Assembly: GCA_016125005.1 (NCBI GenBank)
Contig: WGMQ01000028.1
Location: 1-54,948 of the forward strand
Length of the DNA: 54,948 nucleotides
Reading direction: 5' to 3'
Source of the DNA: a bacterium
GTDB taxonomy: Bacteria; Sumerlaeota; Sumerlaeia; SLMS01
Each line of letters starts with the position of its first letter. Within the stretch, counting starts at the first letter, position 1. The notes under the pieces were generated by a model. That model was given only the letters and a program-made list of their open reading frames with translations, had not been told where the DNA came from and did not search any database. Positions 35,850 through 44,610 of this stretch are shown here, one piece after another. The position numbers and the translations under genes were made by a program.

Positions 35850-37652
35850 TCAGCGTGCCCCCGCCTTGGCCTTCATCGCCGCGTAGTAGGCGATCGCCAG
35901 CTGCAACGCGCATCGCACGGCGATCACGCCTCCCGTCAACGCATCCAGGAACATCAGGTTCCGGCTGTAGTGCTTCTTGTAAAACCGGTACATCGACTTG
36001 TGCCGCTCCAGAGTCAGCTTCACGCGAACCTTCTTCGTATCCTGGCCGATCAGGTGGAAGACCTCGGCGAAGGGGATATACGTCACTCGCCAGCCTGCCT
36101 GCCAGACACGGTAGCAGTAGTCCACGTCCTCGCAGTACATGAAGTAACGCTCGTCGAGCGCGCCGATCGTATCGAGGACCGACATACGGAAGAGAAGGCA
36201 CGCGCCACTCACCCAATCGACGTCCTGTATCTTGCCGTCCTCGAAGTCCGTCATCAGGTAAGCGCGCGAGAAACGGTTGTTCGGGAACAACCGCGTGAGC
36301 AGCGAATAGCGGTTGAACAGCGCTTGGCTGAAGCTCGGGAATCGGCGGACCGACAACTGGCGCGACCCATCCTCGTTCAGCAGTTTCAGCCCTGCGCAGC
36401 CAATCGCCGGGTGCTTGTCCAGATAGTCAATCGTGTCGCTGAACGCGCCCGGAAGCACGCGCGTGTCGTTGTTCAGCAGCATCAGGTAACGTCCGGTCGA
36501 GACCTCGATCCCCTGATTGTTCGCTTTGGTGAAGCCGAGGTTCTCCGTGTTCTTGACCAGGATCGCCTCCGGGTACTTTTCGGTCACCATCTCCGTCGAG
36601 CCGTCCGTGCTGCCGTTGTCGACAACCACGACTTCCAGCCGGTGGCGCGGAGAGGACTCACGCAGCGATTCCAGGCAATCGTCCAGCAGCTTCTTGCCGT
36701 TGAGGTTGATGACAACGACCGAGAGATCGGGCTTCGAGCGGTCCGCATCCGCGGGAGCCAGTTTATCTCCTGCCAGTCCGGTGCTCGGCCGGGTCGGGAA
36801 AGCCCAGTCCAGGCCCTCCTGCCGCACTTTCCACCAAAACCGGAAACCGCTCATCAGGTGGGAGACCGTGTTCTTGTTAAAGCCCTGACCGCTCAGTCGC
36901 CTGACCTTATGAATGATCCGGGAATTTGGATTGAAGGCAATACGCCATCCCGCCTTCTTCGCCCGCCAGCACCAGTCCACATCCTCGAAATAGTGCATGG
37001 CCTCGTCGAAGAGACCCACCTGGAGGGCCGCCTCGCGCCGAACGCAGAAACACGCCCCCGCCATCCAATCGCCGTAGAACGGCCGACGGTGGTCTTTGTC
37101 CAGCATCAGGTGGCGGTGGTTCCATGGGTTCTTTGGCCAGAGTTTCTCCAACGGACTCCGGCGCGCGATGACCGTCCCCAGGTCGTAGAAGCGCTTCACG
37201 TTGTACTCGAGTTCCCCATTCAGCCGGACCGTGTGGCCACCACAACCGCCGATACGCGGCGAGCGGTCCATGAAGGCCACCATCTCGTCCAGGCAGCCGG
37301 GAAGCACTTCAACATCGGTGTCCAGGATCAGGCAGTATCGCCCTTTGGCATGGCGCAGACCCACGTTGCGCATGGTCGCAAAGCCGAATTTCTTGTGCGC
37401 GAAGAGCCGCACCTCGGGGAAGCGCTCACGGACCGTTTGCTCCGTCCCGTCCCCCGAAGGTTTGTTGATCAGCAGAATCTCCACGCTGCACCGGTGGGGG
37501 TGGCGAGCCAGACACTCAAGAATGGATTCGACATCCGCCCTCAATCGCCAGTTGATGAGGATGATGGAGAGATCAAGTTGGGAAGGTTCAGTTACCGGGC
37601 TCAAGCGGTGCCTCGACGGGTTCTTGTCAGCGCTGCGTCCCGACAAAGGCAC
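35850..37652 (-). CDS. Tandem GT2 glycosyltransferase
   Basis: A 600-residue protein with two complete GT2 domains. Domain 1 (~25-290) has LSIILINWRLRADVESIL, FGFATMRNVGLRHAKGRY and the DxD site LILDTDVEVLPG, with HYFEDVDWCWRAKKAGWR. Domain 2 (~310-570) has LSVVVINLNGKKLLDDCLES, GFTKANNQGIEVSTGRY, LLNNDTRVLPG and YFMYCEDVDYCYRVWQAGWR. A hydrophobic C-terminus may anchor it. Two active sites in one chain suggest two sugar additions on the same glycan. GTG at 37652 is the first in-frame start, but no ribosome binding site precedes it; the conserved part begins near residue 27, so a later TTG is possible. Confidence 0.85.
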   Translation of the reverse strand: MPLSGRSADKNPSRHRLSPVTEPSQLDLSIILINWRLRADVESILECLARHPHRCSVEILLINKPSGDGTEQTVRERFPEVRLFAHKKFGFATMRNVGLRHAKGRYCLILDTDVEVLPGCLDEMVAFMDRSPRIGGCGGHTVRLNGELEYNVKRFYDLGTVIARRSPLEKLWPKNPWNHRHLMLDKDHRRPFYGDWMAGACFCVRREAALQVGLFDEAMHYFEDVDWCWRAKKAGWRIAFNPNSRIIHKVRRLSGQGFNKNTVSHLMSGFRFWWKVRQEGLDWAFPTRPSTGLAGDKLAPADADRSKPDLSVVVINLNGKKLLDDCLESLRESSPRHRLEVVVVDNGSTDGSTEMVTEKYPEAILVKNTENLGFTKANNQGIEVSTGRYLMLLNNDTRVLPGAFSDTIDYLDKHPAIGCAGLKLLNEDGSRQLSVRRFPSFSQALFNRYSLLTRLFPNNRFSRAYLMTDFEDGKIQDVDWVSGACLLFRMSVLDTIGALDERYFMYCEDVDYCYRVWQAGWRVTYIPFAEVFHLIGQDTKKVRVKLTLERHKSMYRFYKKHYSRNLMFLDALTGGVIAVRCALQLAIAYYAAMKAKAGAR

Positions 37653-37749
37653 GAAAGTTGACGACTCGGCGCGGGCTGGGCGGACTGCACAAACACCTCA
37701 GCAATCGGCCCCGAGTCGGGTCAACCCTATCCATGACGGGAGATTTCCA

Positions 37750-38358
37750 GTGAACGCACCGCCAACCGAACGGGGGATACAGGCCCTCAAACTGATCTGT
37801 GAACGGTTTTCCGTCGCGGAACTTCCTCCAGCCTTCCAGGCATTGGCCGCAGTCGATTTCAGCGCGCACGACATCCAGGCGAACCTAAGCCGTCACTTTT
37901 CCGATGGTCAACTCACCGAGGCGACGAAGCTCATCGTGGGCGTTGCGGTCGCCGCCACCGTCGGTGCCCGCCCCGGGCTGGACTTCTTCCGCAGCGCCGC
38001 AGCCGCCAAGGGACGGAGCGAACTCGAAGCCACCGAGGCCGCGTCGATTGCGGGAATCTGCTCCATCTTCAACGGGTACTACCGCTTTCGCGATCACGTG
38101 CCCCACGATCAGGCGGACATTTTCTCCGCCTTCCGCGCTCCCGTTGTCGCCAACAGCTTCTCCCGCGTATCCCTCCCACCCACAGAGATCGAGGCCATCT
38201 GCATCGCTGTCTCCTCCGTCAACGGGTGCCATGCCTGCGTCGCCAGCCACCTGAAGAAGGCGCGGAATCTGGGAATGACCGACGAACAAATCGACGAGGC
38301 GATCCGCGCCAGTGCTGTCGCCTTCGGAATCAGTAACCTGCTGGGATCGCTCGCGTAG
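37750..38358 (+). CDS. AhpD-like carboxymuconolactone-decarboxylase-family protein
   Basis: A 202-residue AhpD-type protein. The redox site is NGCHACVASH (Cys160, Cys163, His167), with acidic residues 12-14 positions before the first Cys, as in AhpD. AhpD proteins reduce AhpC peroxiredoxins with electrons from lipoylated E2 enzymes, and a peroxiredoxin gene follows 88 nt downstream. The frame is open far upstream (to 37201) over the tandem glycosyltransferase gene, but GTG at 37750 has GGGAG 7 nt before it and starts the homologous region. Confidence 0.85.
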   Translation: MNAPPTERGIQALKLICERFSVAELPPAFQALAAVDFSAHDIQANLSRHFSDGQLTEATKLIVGVAVAATVGARPGLDFFRSAAAAKGRSELEATEAASIAGICSIFNGYYRFRDHVPHDQADIFSAFRAPVVANSFSRVSLPPTEIEAICIAVSSVNGCHACVASHLKKARNLGMTDEQIDEAIRASAVAFGISNLLGSLA

Positions 38359-38446
38359 GCTTGGGTTGCGTACCCCACCGCCCCGGACCCAACATGACAG
38401 CGGCAGGTCGTTACTTTACCGGCCGCCCAATGCGAGGGACTGAATC

Positions 38447-38974
38447 TTGATCCAGATTGGCCAGAAGTGCCCCGAGTTCGAGTTGCCCGCACTCAAGGGG
38501 CACGACTTCAGCGGAATCGTTCGACTCGACGACTACGCTGGCAAGTGGCTGATGATATACTTCTATCCCATTGATTTCAGCCCGCTTTGCCCAACCGAGC
38601 TCAAGGCGTTCAGCGACGCCGTCCCGAGTTTTCGCGAGAGGGATTGCGCCGTCATAGGCGGCTCCTGCGACAGCGTCTATGCCCACCTGGGCTGGGTCAC
38701 CGCCAAGGAAGAACTCAAGGGGATGCAGCACCCCCTCTTCGCCGATCATAAGCGCGAACTGGCCAGCGCACTGGGCGTGTTGGACGCCCAATCCGGATTC
38801 CCTCAGCGCGCCACGCTCCTCATCGATCCGCAGGGAATTGTCCGCTTCATCTACGTGACTGACCTGGCCGTCGGACGCAGCACCACCGAGATACTTCGCG
38901 TGCTGGACGCTCTCCAGACGGGCGAGTACTGCCCCTGCAATTGGAAGAAGGGCGACCAGACCATCGGTAAGTGA
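38447..38974 (+). CDS. Peroxiredoxin, AhpC type
   Basis: A 175-residue thiol peroxidase. The peroxidatic Cys48 lies in FSPLCPTELKAF (usually FxCPTE) and the resolving Cys region near the C-terminus is GEYCPCNWKKG, with Cys162 at the usual place and an extra Cys164. A Pro/Arg active-site frame (YFYPIDFS, PQRATLLIDPQG) is present. Like typical 2-Cys AhpC it reduces peroxides in the cytoplasm. TTG at 38447 is preceded by a GAGGGA stretch about 9 nt upstream. The AhpD-like neighbour is the likely reductant. Confidence 0.88.
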   Translation: MIQIGQKCPEFELPALKGHDFSGIVRLDDYAGKWLMIYFYPIDFSPLCPTELKAFSDAVPSFRERDCAVIGGSCDSVYAHLGWVTAKEELKGMQHPLFADHKRELASALGVLDAQSGFPQRATLLIDPQGIVRFIYVTDLAVGRSTTEILRVLDALQTGEYCPCNWKKGDQTIGK

Positions 38975-39040
38975 GCCGTCCGACCGCAGCGGGCCTGACC
39001 TCCTGCCGATTTCCCCGCAATCCTCTCCACCCCAACGGCC

Positions 39041-40267
39041 ATGATACCAGCATCCCTCCAGCATGGCCTCCGTGCTCTGCGCCACCGGAACTACCGCCTG
39101 TTCTTTTTCGGTCAGGGTACGTCGCTCATTGGGTCGTGGATGCAGCGCGTCGCCCTCTCCTGGCTGGCCTATCGCCTCACGGGAAGCGAGACGACCCTGG
39201 GGCTCATCGTCTTCCTCGGACAGGCACCGACCGCCTTCATTGCCACCTTCGCCGGCGCGCTTGCCGACCGCTTCTCCAAGAAACGAATGTTGTTGTGGGC
39301 TCAGGTTGGGGAAATGCTCATGGCATTCGCCCTCGCCGCCGTCGTCATGCTTGGCCACGCGCAGGTCTGGCAACTCCTCCTCATCAGCCTCATCTCCGGT
39401 ATCGTCAGCGCCTTCGAGACACCGATCCGCCAATCCTTCATTGTCGAGATGCTCGATGATCGCGTCGATCTTCCCGGCGCCATTGCCCTCAATTCCACGC
39501 TCTTCAACTCTGCCCGGCTGATCGGCCCCGCCCTTGCGGGAATCCTGGTCGAGATGGTGGGGGAGGGCTGGTGCTTCATGCTGAACGCCCTCAGCTACAT
39601 CGCGGTGCTTTGGGCGCTGGTGATCATCGTCCCGCGCCCCGGGAACAAGCCGACCGAGCAGCATCGTTTCTGGCGCGCCTGGTGGGAGGGCATTCAGTAT
39701 TGTTGGGCGAGTGCAGGAGTCCGCACGATCCTCATCATGGTGACCATCGTCGCCGTTTCCGCCCTCCCGTACCTGGCGCTCATGCCAGCCTTTGCCAAGG
39801 TGGTTCTCGGAGGCGACGCCCGCACCTTCGGCTTCCTGACCAGCGCGATTGGGATCGGTGCGCTCGCCGGAGGAGTGACACTCGCCATGCGCCGCAGACA
39901 CGTCGGCCTCCCGCGCCTGATCCTCGTGATGATGACCTGCTTCGGCCTCGGACTCTGCGCTTTCTCGCTCAACGCGAACTTCAAGCTGAGCTGTTTCCTC
40001 CTGGTCCTCACAGGGTATTCGATGATGCTCATGTTCGCTTCGATGAATACCTTCCTCCAGACCAATGTACCCGACGAATTGCGGGGGCGGGTCCTCGGTC
40101 TGTACGTGGTCTGCTTCGTGGGGATCGGCCCCTTCGGTTCGCTGGCTGCTGGCTGGATTGCCACCCAGATCGGCACCCCCACCACGCTCCTTCTTGGGGG
40201 CTTGGTGACGCTCCTTCTCGCCGTCGCCATGGGGCGCCGCTTGCTGTCAATCGAGCCCCGCAGCTGA
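39041..40267 (+). CDS. MFS transporter, EntS/MFS_3 type
   Basis: A 408-residue permease with about twelve hydrophobic helices. The N-terminus LRHRNYRLFFFGQGTSLIGS and the loop LADRFSKKRMLLW (motif A between helices 2 and 3) are typical of the EntS/DUF894 group of exporters. ETPIRQSFIVEML, with LNSTLFNSARLIGPALAG, is another family stretch. Substrates in this group range from siderophores to drugs, and nothing here fixes one. The ATG at 39041 has no strong ribosome binding site. The stop codon lies in the loop of a terminator. Confidence 0.87.
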   Translation: MIPASLQHGLRALRHRNYRLFFFGQGTSLIGSWMQRVALSWLAYRLTGSETTLGLIVFLGQAPTAFIATFAGALADRFSKKRMLLWAQVGEMLMAFALAAVVMLGHAQVWQLLLISLISGIVSAFETPIRQSFIVEMLDDRVDLPGAIALNSTLFNSARLIGPALAGILVEMVGEGWCFMLNALSYIAVLWALVIIVPRPGNKPTEQHRFWRAWWEGIQYCWASAGVRTILIMVTIVAVSALPYLALMPAFAKVVLGGDARTFGFLTSAIGIGALAGGVTLAMRRRHVGLPRLILVMMTCFGLGLCAFSLNANFKLSCFLLVLTGYSMMLMFASMNTFLQTNVPDELRGRVLGLYVVCFVGIGPFGSLAAGWIATQIGTPTTLLLGGLVTLLLAVAMGRRLLSIEPRS

Positions 40268-40283
40268 CCGTGCGGGGATTTTT
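40256..40283 (+). terminator. Terminator overlapping the MFS stop codon
   Basis: CCCCGCA (40256-40262) pairs with TGCGGGG (40271-40277) around an 8-nt loop that contains the TGA, followed by ATTTTT. Confidence 0.7.
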
Positions 40284-40400
40284 CCCTCTGATGCCTCTTT
40301 TCACTTTGCCAACTAGCCCCCCGCGTGGTCTTTTCCTCCTCGATTGAGGAAGCGCCCGGTAAGTTCGCGGACGCTTTCACGCTGAACCGGGGATTAGCCA

Positions 40401-42422
40401 ATGTCCACAGATGATCGCTTCAAGAACGCCCGCAAAGAAGCAGAAACCCTCCTGAAGATGGAAGGGGGAATGTCTGCGCGGGAAGTCAGCCGCAAGAAGA
40501 TGCCACAGACCTTGGTCAATCCCACCGAGGCGGCTGGTCGCATTGGCGCCAACGCACCCACCCCCGGATCATCGCCTTCCTACACCGACCTGGGCGATGA
40601 GATGTTTGACGATCTCGGCACGGGCAATATGCCCACCACCGCCGACATTCTTCGTTCCTTCGCCGAGAAGTCCGGTCTCCCTTACAAGTCCATCGCCGAC
40701 TACGACCTCAAGGACGAGGATAAGGTCGAGCGCCTCACCTCGTACATCCTCTCGGCGGTTGCCCGCGAAAAGCTGATCTTCCCCGTCGATGAGATCATCG
40801 AGAAGGGGCGTCGCCCGATCCTGACGGTTGCCGTGGCTGATGCCATGAACATCACCCTCGGTGACGATCTGCGCCTCATGCTCCCGGAGCATGACATCTC
40901 CCTGATCGTCTGCCCCGAAGACGAAATCGTCGACGCCATCGACAAGTACTATGGCGTGGGCGAGGAAGACCTCGATTCAGTCATCGTCACCCTCCAGAAT
41001 CAAGAGGGCGGCGACAGCGAGAACATGACCCGACAGGGCGAAGTGGCGATTAACCTTGAGGAACTCGCCAACGCTCCGCCGGTCATCAAGCTCGTCAACT
41101 TGCTCCTGATCCAAGCGGTCAAGGATCGCGCCTCCGACTTGCACATTGAGCCGTTTGCCGGCCTGATCCGAATTCGCTACCGCGTCGACGGTGTGCTACG
41201 GGAAATTCCCTCCCCGCCCAAGAGCATGCAGCTTGGTCTCATGTCCCGCCTCAAGGTTATGGGCGCCCTGAATATCTCCGAAACGCGCCGCCCTCAGGAC
41301 GGTCGTATCCGACTCAACATCGAGGGCCGCGAAGTCGACCTTCGTATGGCCTGCGTCCCCACGGTTCACGGTGAATCCATCGTGATGCGCGTGCTCGACA
41401 AGTCCGCCATGATGATCGGCGTCAGCCAGCTCGGCATGCAGAAGGAAGTGCTGGAACCGTATCTCAAGCGAGCTAACAAGCCGAACGGAATCCTACTGGT
41501 CACCGGCCCAACCGGCTCCGGCAAGACCACCACGCTTTACGCCACGCTGCGTGAAATCTACGAGCCCGGCGCCAAGTTCATCACCACGGAAGACCCCGTC
41601 GAGTTCGAGCTTCCCGGTATCGTCCAGGTCAACATCAACGCCAAGGTCGGCCTTACCTTCGCCGCCTGCCTCCGAAGCATCCTGCGTCAGGACCCCGACG
41701 TCATCCTGGTCGGCGAAATCCGCGACGCGGAAACGGCCCAGATCGCCATCCAGGCCGCCCTTACGGGCCACTTCGTGATGAGCACCCTGCACACCAACTC
41801 CGCTGCCGCGACGATCACCCGTCTCGTGGACATGGGTATCGAGCCCTTCCTCCTCACCTCGACTCTCGAGGCCGTCGTCGGCCAGCGCCTCATTCGTACC
41901 ATCTGCCCGAGCTGCCGCACCCCATACTTCCCCACGGACGAGGAACTTGTCGAGTTCGGCGTCACGCGCGACGACGTCGAAGGGGTCGAGTTCATGCAGG
42001 GCCGCGGTTGCGATGATTGTAACTTCTCCGGCTACAAGGGCCGTCTCGGCATCTACGAGGTGCTCGAAGCCACCGAGTCCATCAAGGAACTGATCCTCCA
42101 GCGCGCCACCACGGATGACCTGCACGCCATGGGCGTTCACGAAGGCATGATCACCATCCGCCAGGACGGCTGGCTGAAGATCTGCCTCGGCCTGACAACC
42201 TTCGAGGAAGTCAGCAAGCACACGGTGCCGGAAACGGAAGACTCGATCCGCGCGGAAATGGAATCGGTGCGCCGCTCCCTTGCCAAGATTCAGGAAGTCC
42301 AGAAGGCACGCCAGGACGAAGACAACCGCGGCGTCGAGGAAGAGGGCCAGGACATGATCAACATTGTCGATCAGAACAACCCGGACGGCGGGCCAGATCC
42401 CAACACCCCGTTGCTACACTAG
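40401..42422 (+). CDS. Type IV pilus/type II secretion assembly ATPase (PilB/GspE family)
   Basis: A 673-residue hexameric assembly ATPase. It has an N-terminal MshEN-like region (~75-190) and a central ATPase with Walker A GPTGSGKTT (~368-376), Asp box FITTEDPVEFELPG, Walker B ILVGEIRDAETAQIA and the His box GHFVMSTLHTNSAA. A zinc site CPSC (~503) and CDDC (~537) marks it as PilB/GspE rather than PilT. The last ~70 residues are an acidic tail beyond the usual end. It probably polymerises pseudopilins such as the one at 15.4 kb. Downstream is a chaperone-like triad rather than pilC or gspF. Confidence 0.92.
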   Translation: MSTDDRFKNARKEAETLLKMEGGMSAREVSRKKMPQTLVNPTEAAGRIGANAPTPGSSPSYTDLGDEMFDDLGTGNMPTTADILRSFAEKSGLPYKSIADYDLKDEDKVERLTSYILSAVAREKLIFPVDEIIEKGRRPILTVAVADAMNITLGDDLRLMLPEHDISLIVCPEDEIVDAIDKYYGVGEEDLDSVIVTLQNQEGGDSENMTRQGEVAINLEELANAPPVIKLVNLLLIQAVKDRASDLHIEPFAGLIRIRYRVDGVLREIPSPPKSMQLGLMSRLKVMGALNISETRRPQDGRIRLNIEGREVDLRMACVPTVHGESIVMRVLDKSAMMIGVSQLGMQKEVLEPYLKRANKPNGILLVTGPTGSGKTTTLYATLREIYEPGAKFITTEDPVEFELPGIVQVNINAKVGLTFAACLRSILRQDPDVILVGEIRDAETAQIAIQAALTGHFVMSTLHTNSAAATITRLVDMGIEPFLLTSTLEAVVGQRLIRTICPSCRTPYFPTDEELVEFGVTRDDVEGVEFMQGRGCDDCNFSGYKGRLGIYEVLEATESIKELILQRATTDDLHAMGVHEGMITIRQDGWLKICLGLTTFEEVSKHTVPETEDSIRAEMESVRRSLAKIQEVQKARQDEDNRGVEEEGQDMINIVDQNNPDGGPDPNTPLLH

Positions 42423-42554
42423 GATCGTGCTTCCGCCTGGCCTTGATTTCTCCTTGCACTGGCCAGAGACCACTACCTAGTCAATCACCCCACGGTTCAG
42501 GCTGGATACCGCGGCGGTCACGCTCCCCAAATCCCAACCAGGCCCTTCCGCTTC

Positions 42555-44027
42555 ATGGCAGACAACAATAGCAACAACCCCTACATCATTCTCGGGGTCG
42601 CCAAGGGCGTCTCGGATCGGGAGCTCAAGGCGAGCTACGTCAACCTCGTCAAAAAGTTTGATCCCGAGAAGCATACCGAACGCTTCATGGTGATTCAGGC
42701 TGCCTATGACAAGCTCAAGAACCCGACCGCACGCGCGAAGGAAGACCTCTTCACCTTCAACGGACCGAAGGGCGATTACCTCTTCAACGCCGACGAGAAG
42801 TGCGTCAATAATCAGGGCCCGACGGAGGCCGAACTGGCAAAGGCTCGCGCCGATTATCGCGAGAATCCCACCGCCGACGAGCCCCGCGGCCTTCTCATGC
42901 GACTCCTCTGTCAGCACGCCCATCATCACATCGTGCGCAAGATGATCATGGAAGCCATCCGCGATTGGGAGGAGGTCATGGAGATCGACCCCGCCCACAT
43001 CCGCGCTCGTCACAACCTGCACCTAGGCTGCTCGGCGCTCGCCCAGTCCTATGCGCTCCACGGCCTTCAAGAGGAAGCAATCGAGCTTTGGGAGCATGCG
43101 CTCAAGATCAACCCCGATGACAGCGATGTGATCCACAACCTGGCCATTGTCTGCGAGAAGGCCAAACTAGCGGAGAAAGCCGGACAATACTGGGGCGAAA
43201 CAGTCAACCGTTGGAAGGCCGCCATGGCCAAAGACCGGGAGAACGAATATCTCCGCCAGATGGTCGTCGAGGCACTTCAACACCACGGCGAGTTCCTTGA
43301 CGCCAACCCATCCGCCGCTCCGCCCAAGCCAGCTCCCAAGGCCCCGGCCCCTGCACCCGCCCCCACGGCGGCACCCTCCAGCGCGAGCAACCCGCGGCCC
43401 TCCGGTGCCGGAGTTCCCCAGGCCACAGGCAATTCCTCGACAAGCGTCCGCAAGCCCGACATTCCCCGCAGCACCCCCGCGCCGGTCCCCGAGGCGCCCT
43501 CCACCACCGGCCTTGATCGCTTCCGCGAAATCGCCCGCCTGAAGCCGAATGACTTCGATGCCCAGTACCAGCTGTGCACCAAGCTCATGGAATCGCAGCT
43601 CTATGAAGAGGCGCTTACCGAGCTGAACAAGCTGACGCGCCAGCACCCCAAGAACACCGAGGTGCTCAACATGATGGGATGGGCGTATCTCTACAGCGGC
43701 CACAAGGACGAAGGCTTCAATTGCTGGAAGAAGAGCATGGCCATCGACCCGAAGAGCGCCGAGACGCGCGACCAGCTTGTTCGCGCCCACCTAAGTCTTG
43801 GCCGCACCTTCCGCCAGAAGGGCATGTTCACCCAGTCGCTCGTCCACTTCAAGCAACTGCTGACCCTGATGCCCCGCAGCGTCGAGGTCCACATGGAAAT
43901 CGCCGCGACCTACGACATGAAGGGCGACGTTCGGTCCGCTGCCAATGAGTACGCCCGCGTCCTCACGATCGACCCGAAGCACAAGGACGCCCGCAAGGCG
44001 ATGAATGACCTCCGGATGAAGCGTTGA
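42555..44027 (+). CDS. J-like domain plus TPR protein with DPE in place of HPD
   Basis: A 490-residue cytoplasmic protein. Residues ~8-65 align with a J domain: NPYIILGVAKGVSDRELKAS, then LVKKFDPEKH, and AAYDKLKNPTARA. The invariant His-Pro-Asp loop is Asp-Pro-Glu here (36-38). TPR-like helices fill ~145-235, a Pro/Ala/Ser-rich linker ~255-310 separates them from a second TPR block (~325-490, LKPNDFDAQYQLCTKLMESQ). Classical J domains need HPD to trigger Hsp70, so this one is altered or works differently. It lies 132 nt after the PilB gene and overlaps the GrpE-like gene by 1 nt, with a DnaK homologue behind. Confidence 0.8.
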   Translation: MADNNSNNPYIILGVAKGVSDRELKASYVNLVKKFDPEKHTERFMVIQAAYDKLKNPTARAKEDLFTFNGPKGDYLFNADEKCVNNQGPTEAELAKARADYRENPTADEPRGLLMRLLCQHAHHHIVRKMIMEAIRDWEEVMEIDPAHIRARHNLHLGCSALAQSYALHGLQEEAIELWEHALKINPDDSDVIHNLAIVCEKAKLAEKAGQYWGETVNRWKAAMAKDRENEYLRQMVVEALQHHGEFLDANPSAAPPKPAPKAPAPAPAPTAAPSSASNPRPSGAGVPQATGNSSTSVRKPDIPRSTPAPVPEAPSTTGLDRFREIARLKPNDFDAQYQLCTKLMESQLYEEALTELNKLTRQHPKNTEVLNMMGWAYLYSGHKDEGFNCWKKSMAIDPKSAETRDQLVRAHLSLGRTFRQKGMFTQSLVHFKQLLTLMPRSVEVHMEIAATYDMKGDVRSAANEYARVLTIDPKHKDARKAMNDLRMKR

Positions 44028-44590
44028 TGCTTGCCCAACGAGTCCGGGAGTGGCTGTGGCAAGGCACCCTCGAACCACACCTGGAGCTGTTGCCCGTCGA
44101 CAACTCGCTCGACCCCTCCGACGTCCACGATCTCGTCTCGGAATCGGTCCGCGGCCTGGTCGCAGGCCTGGAGGCCGAGATTGCCACACTGCAGCGCCGC
44201 CGGGCCGCCGAGCAAGTGACCGCGGGCCCCGTAGAATCTGGGCGTGGCGACGCCGAGTTGCGAAATCTTGCAAAAGGGCTCCTCCCATCTCTGGACGCGC
44301 TTGACCGCATCATCGAGTTCGGGGATAGTTATGAACAGAAAGCCGAGTCGTTTGAGAATTGGCTCACCTCCGTCAAGGCCCTAAGGACCCGATTGTTACG
44401 CACTTTGGAGACAATCGGACTGACGGCAATCAACTCCGTCGGCACCGAGGTCGACCTCGAGTTTCACGACGTGGTGGCAGTGGTACCCGCGGGTAATTTT
44501 CCTGCAAACACCGTTGTGTCCGAGCAGCAGCGTGGTTACCTTTTTCGAAGCAAGCTACTTAGAGACGCCAAAGTGGTCGTCGCACAGTAA
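44027..44590 (+). CDS. GrpE-like nucleotide-exchange factor
   Basis: A 187-residue protein that resembles GrpE. A helical N-terminus (SESVRGLVAGLEAEIATLQR) is followed by LLPSLDALDRIIEFG (GrpE has LLPVLDNLERAL), a four-helix part (LLRTLETIGLTAINSVGTEV) and a small beta domain ending NTVVSEQQRGYLFRSKLLRD, then AKVVVAQ, like the GrpE end. The N-terminal coiled coil is shorter than in GrpE. The ATG at 44027 overlaps the preceding stop (TGATG). GrpE swaps ADP for ATP on DnaK, and the next gene encodes one, 20 nt downstream. Confidence 0.78.
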   Translation: MLAQRVREWLWQGTLEPHLELLPVDNSLDPSDVHDLVSESVRGLVAGLEAEIATLQRRRAAEQVTAGPVESGRGDAELRNLAKGLLPSLDALDRIIEFGDSYEQKAESFENWLTSVKALRTRLLRTLETIGLTAINSVGTEVDLEFHDVVAVVPAGNFPANTVVSEQQRGYLFRSKLLRDAKVVVAQ

Positions 44591-44610
44591 ACAAAGAGAG
44601 GCCTGGAGAC

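Noticed and set aside
35970..37661. 563-codon open frame on the plus strand over the tandem glycosyltransferase
   Set aside because: Shadow frame; the minus strand encodes two well-formed GT2 domains.
37201..37749. Long N-terminal extension of the AhpD-like gene
   Set aside because: It overlaps the divergent glycosyltransferase gene and has no AhpD similarity; GTG at 37750 has a good ribosome binding site.
38411..39901. 496-codon open frame on the minus strand over the peroxiredoxin and MFS genes
   Set aside because: It runs across two real plus-strand genes and shows no recognisable domain.
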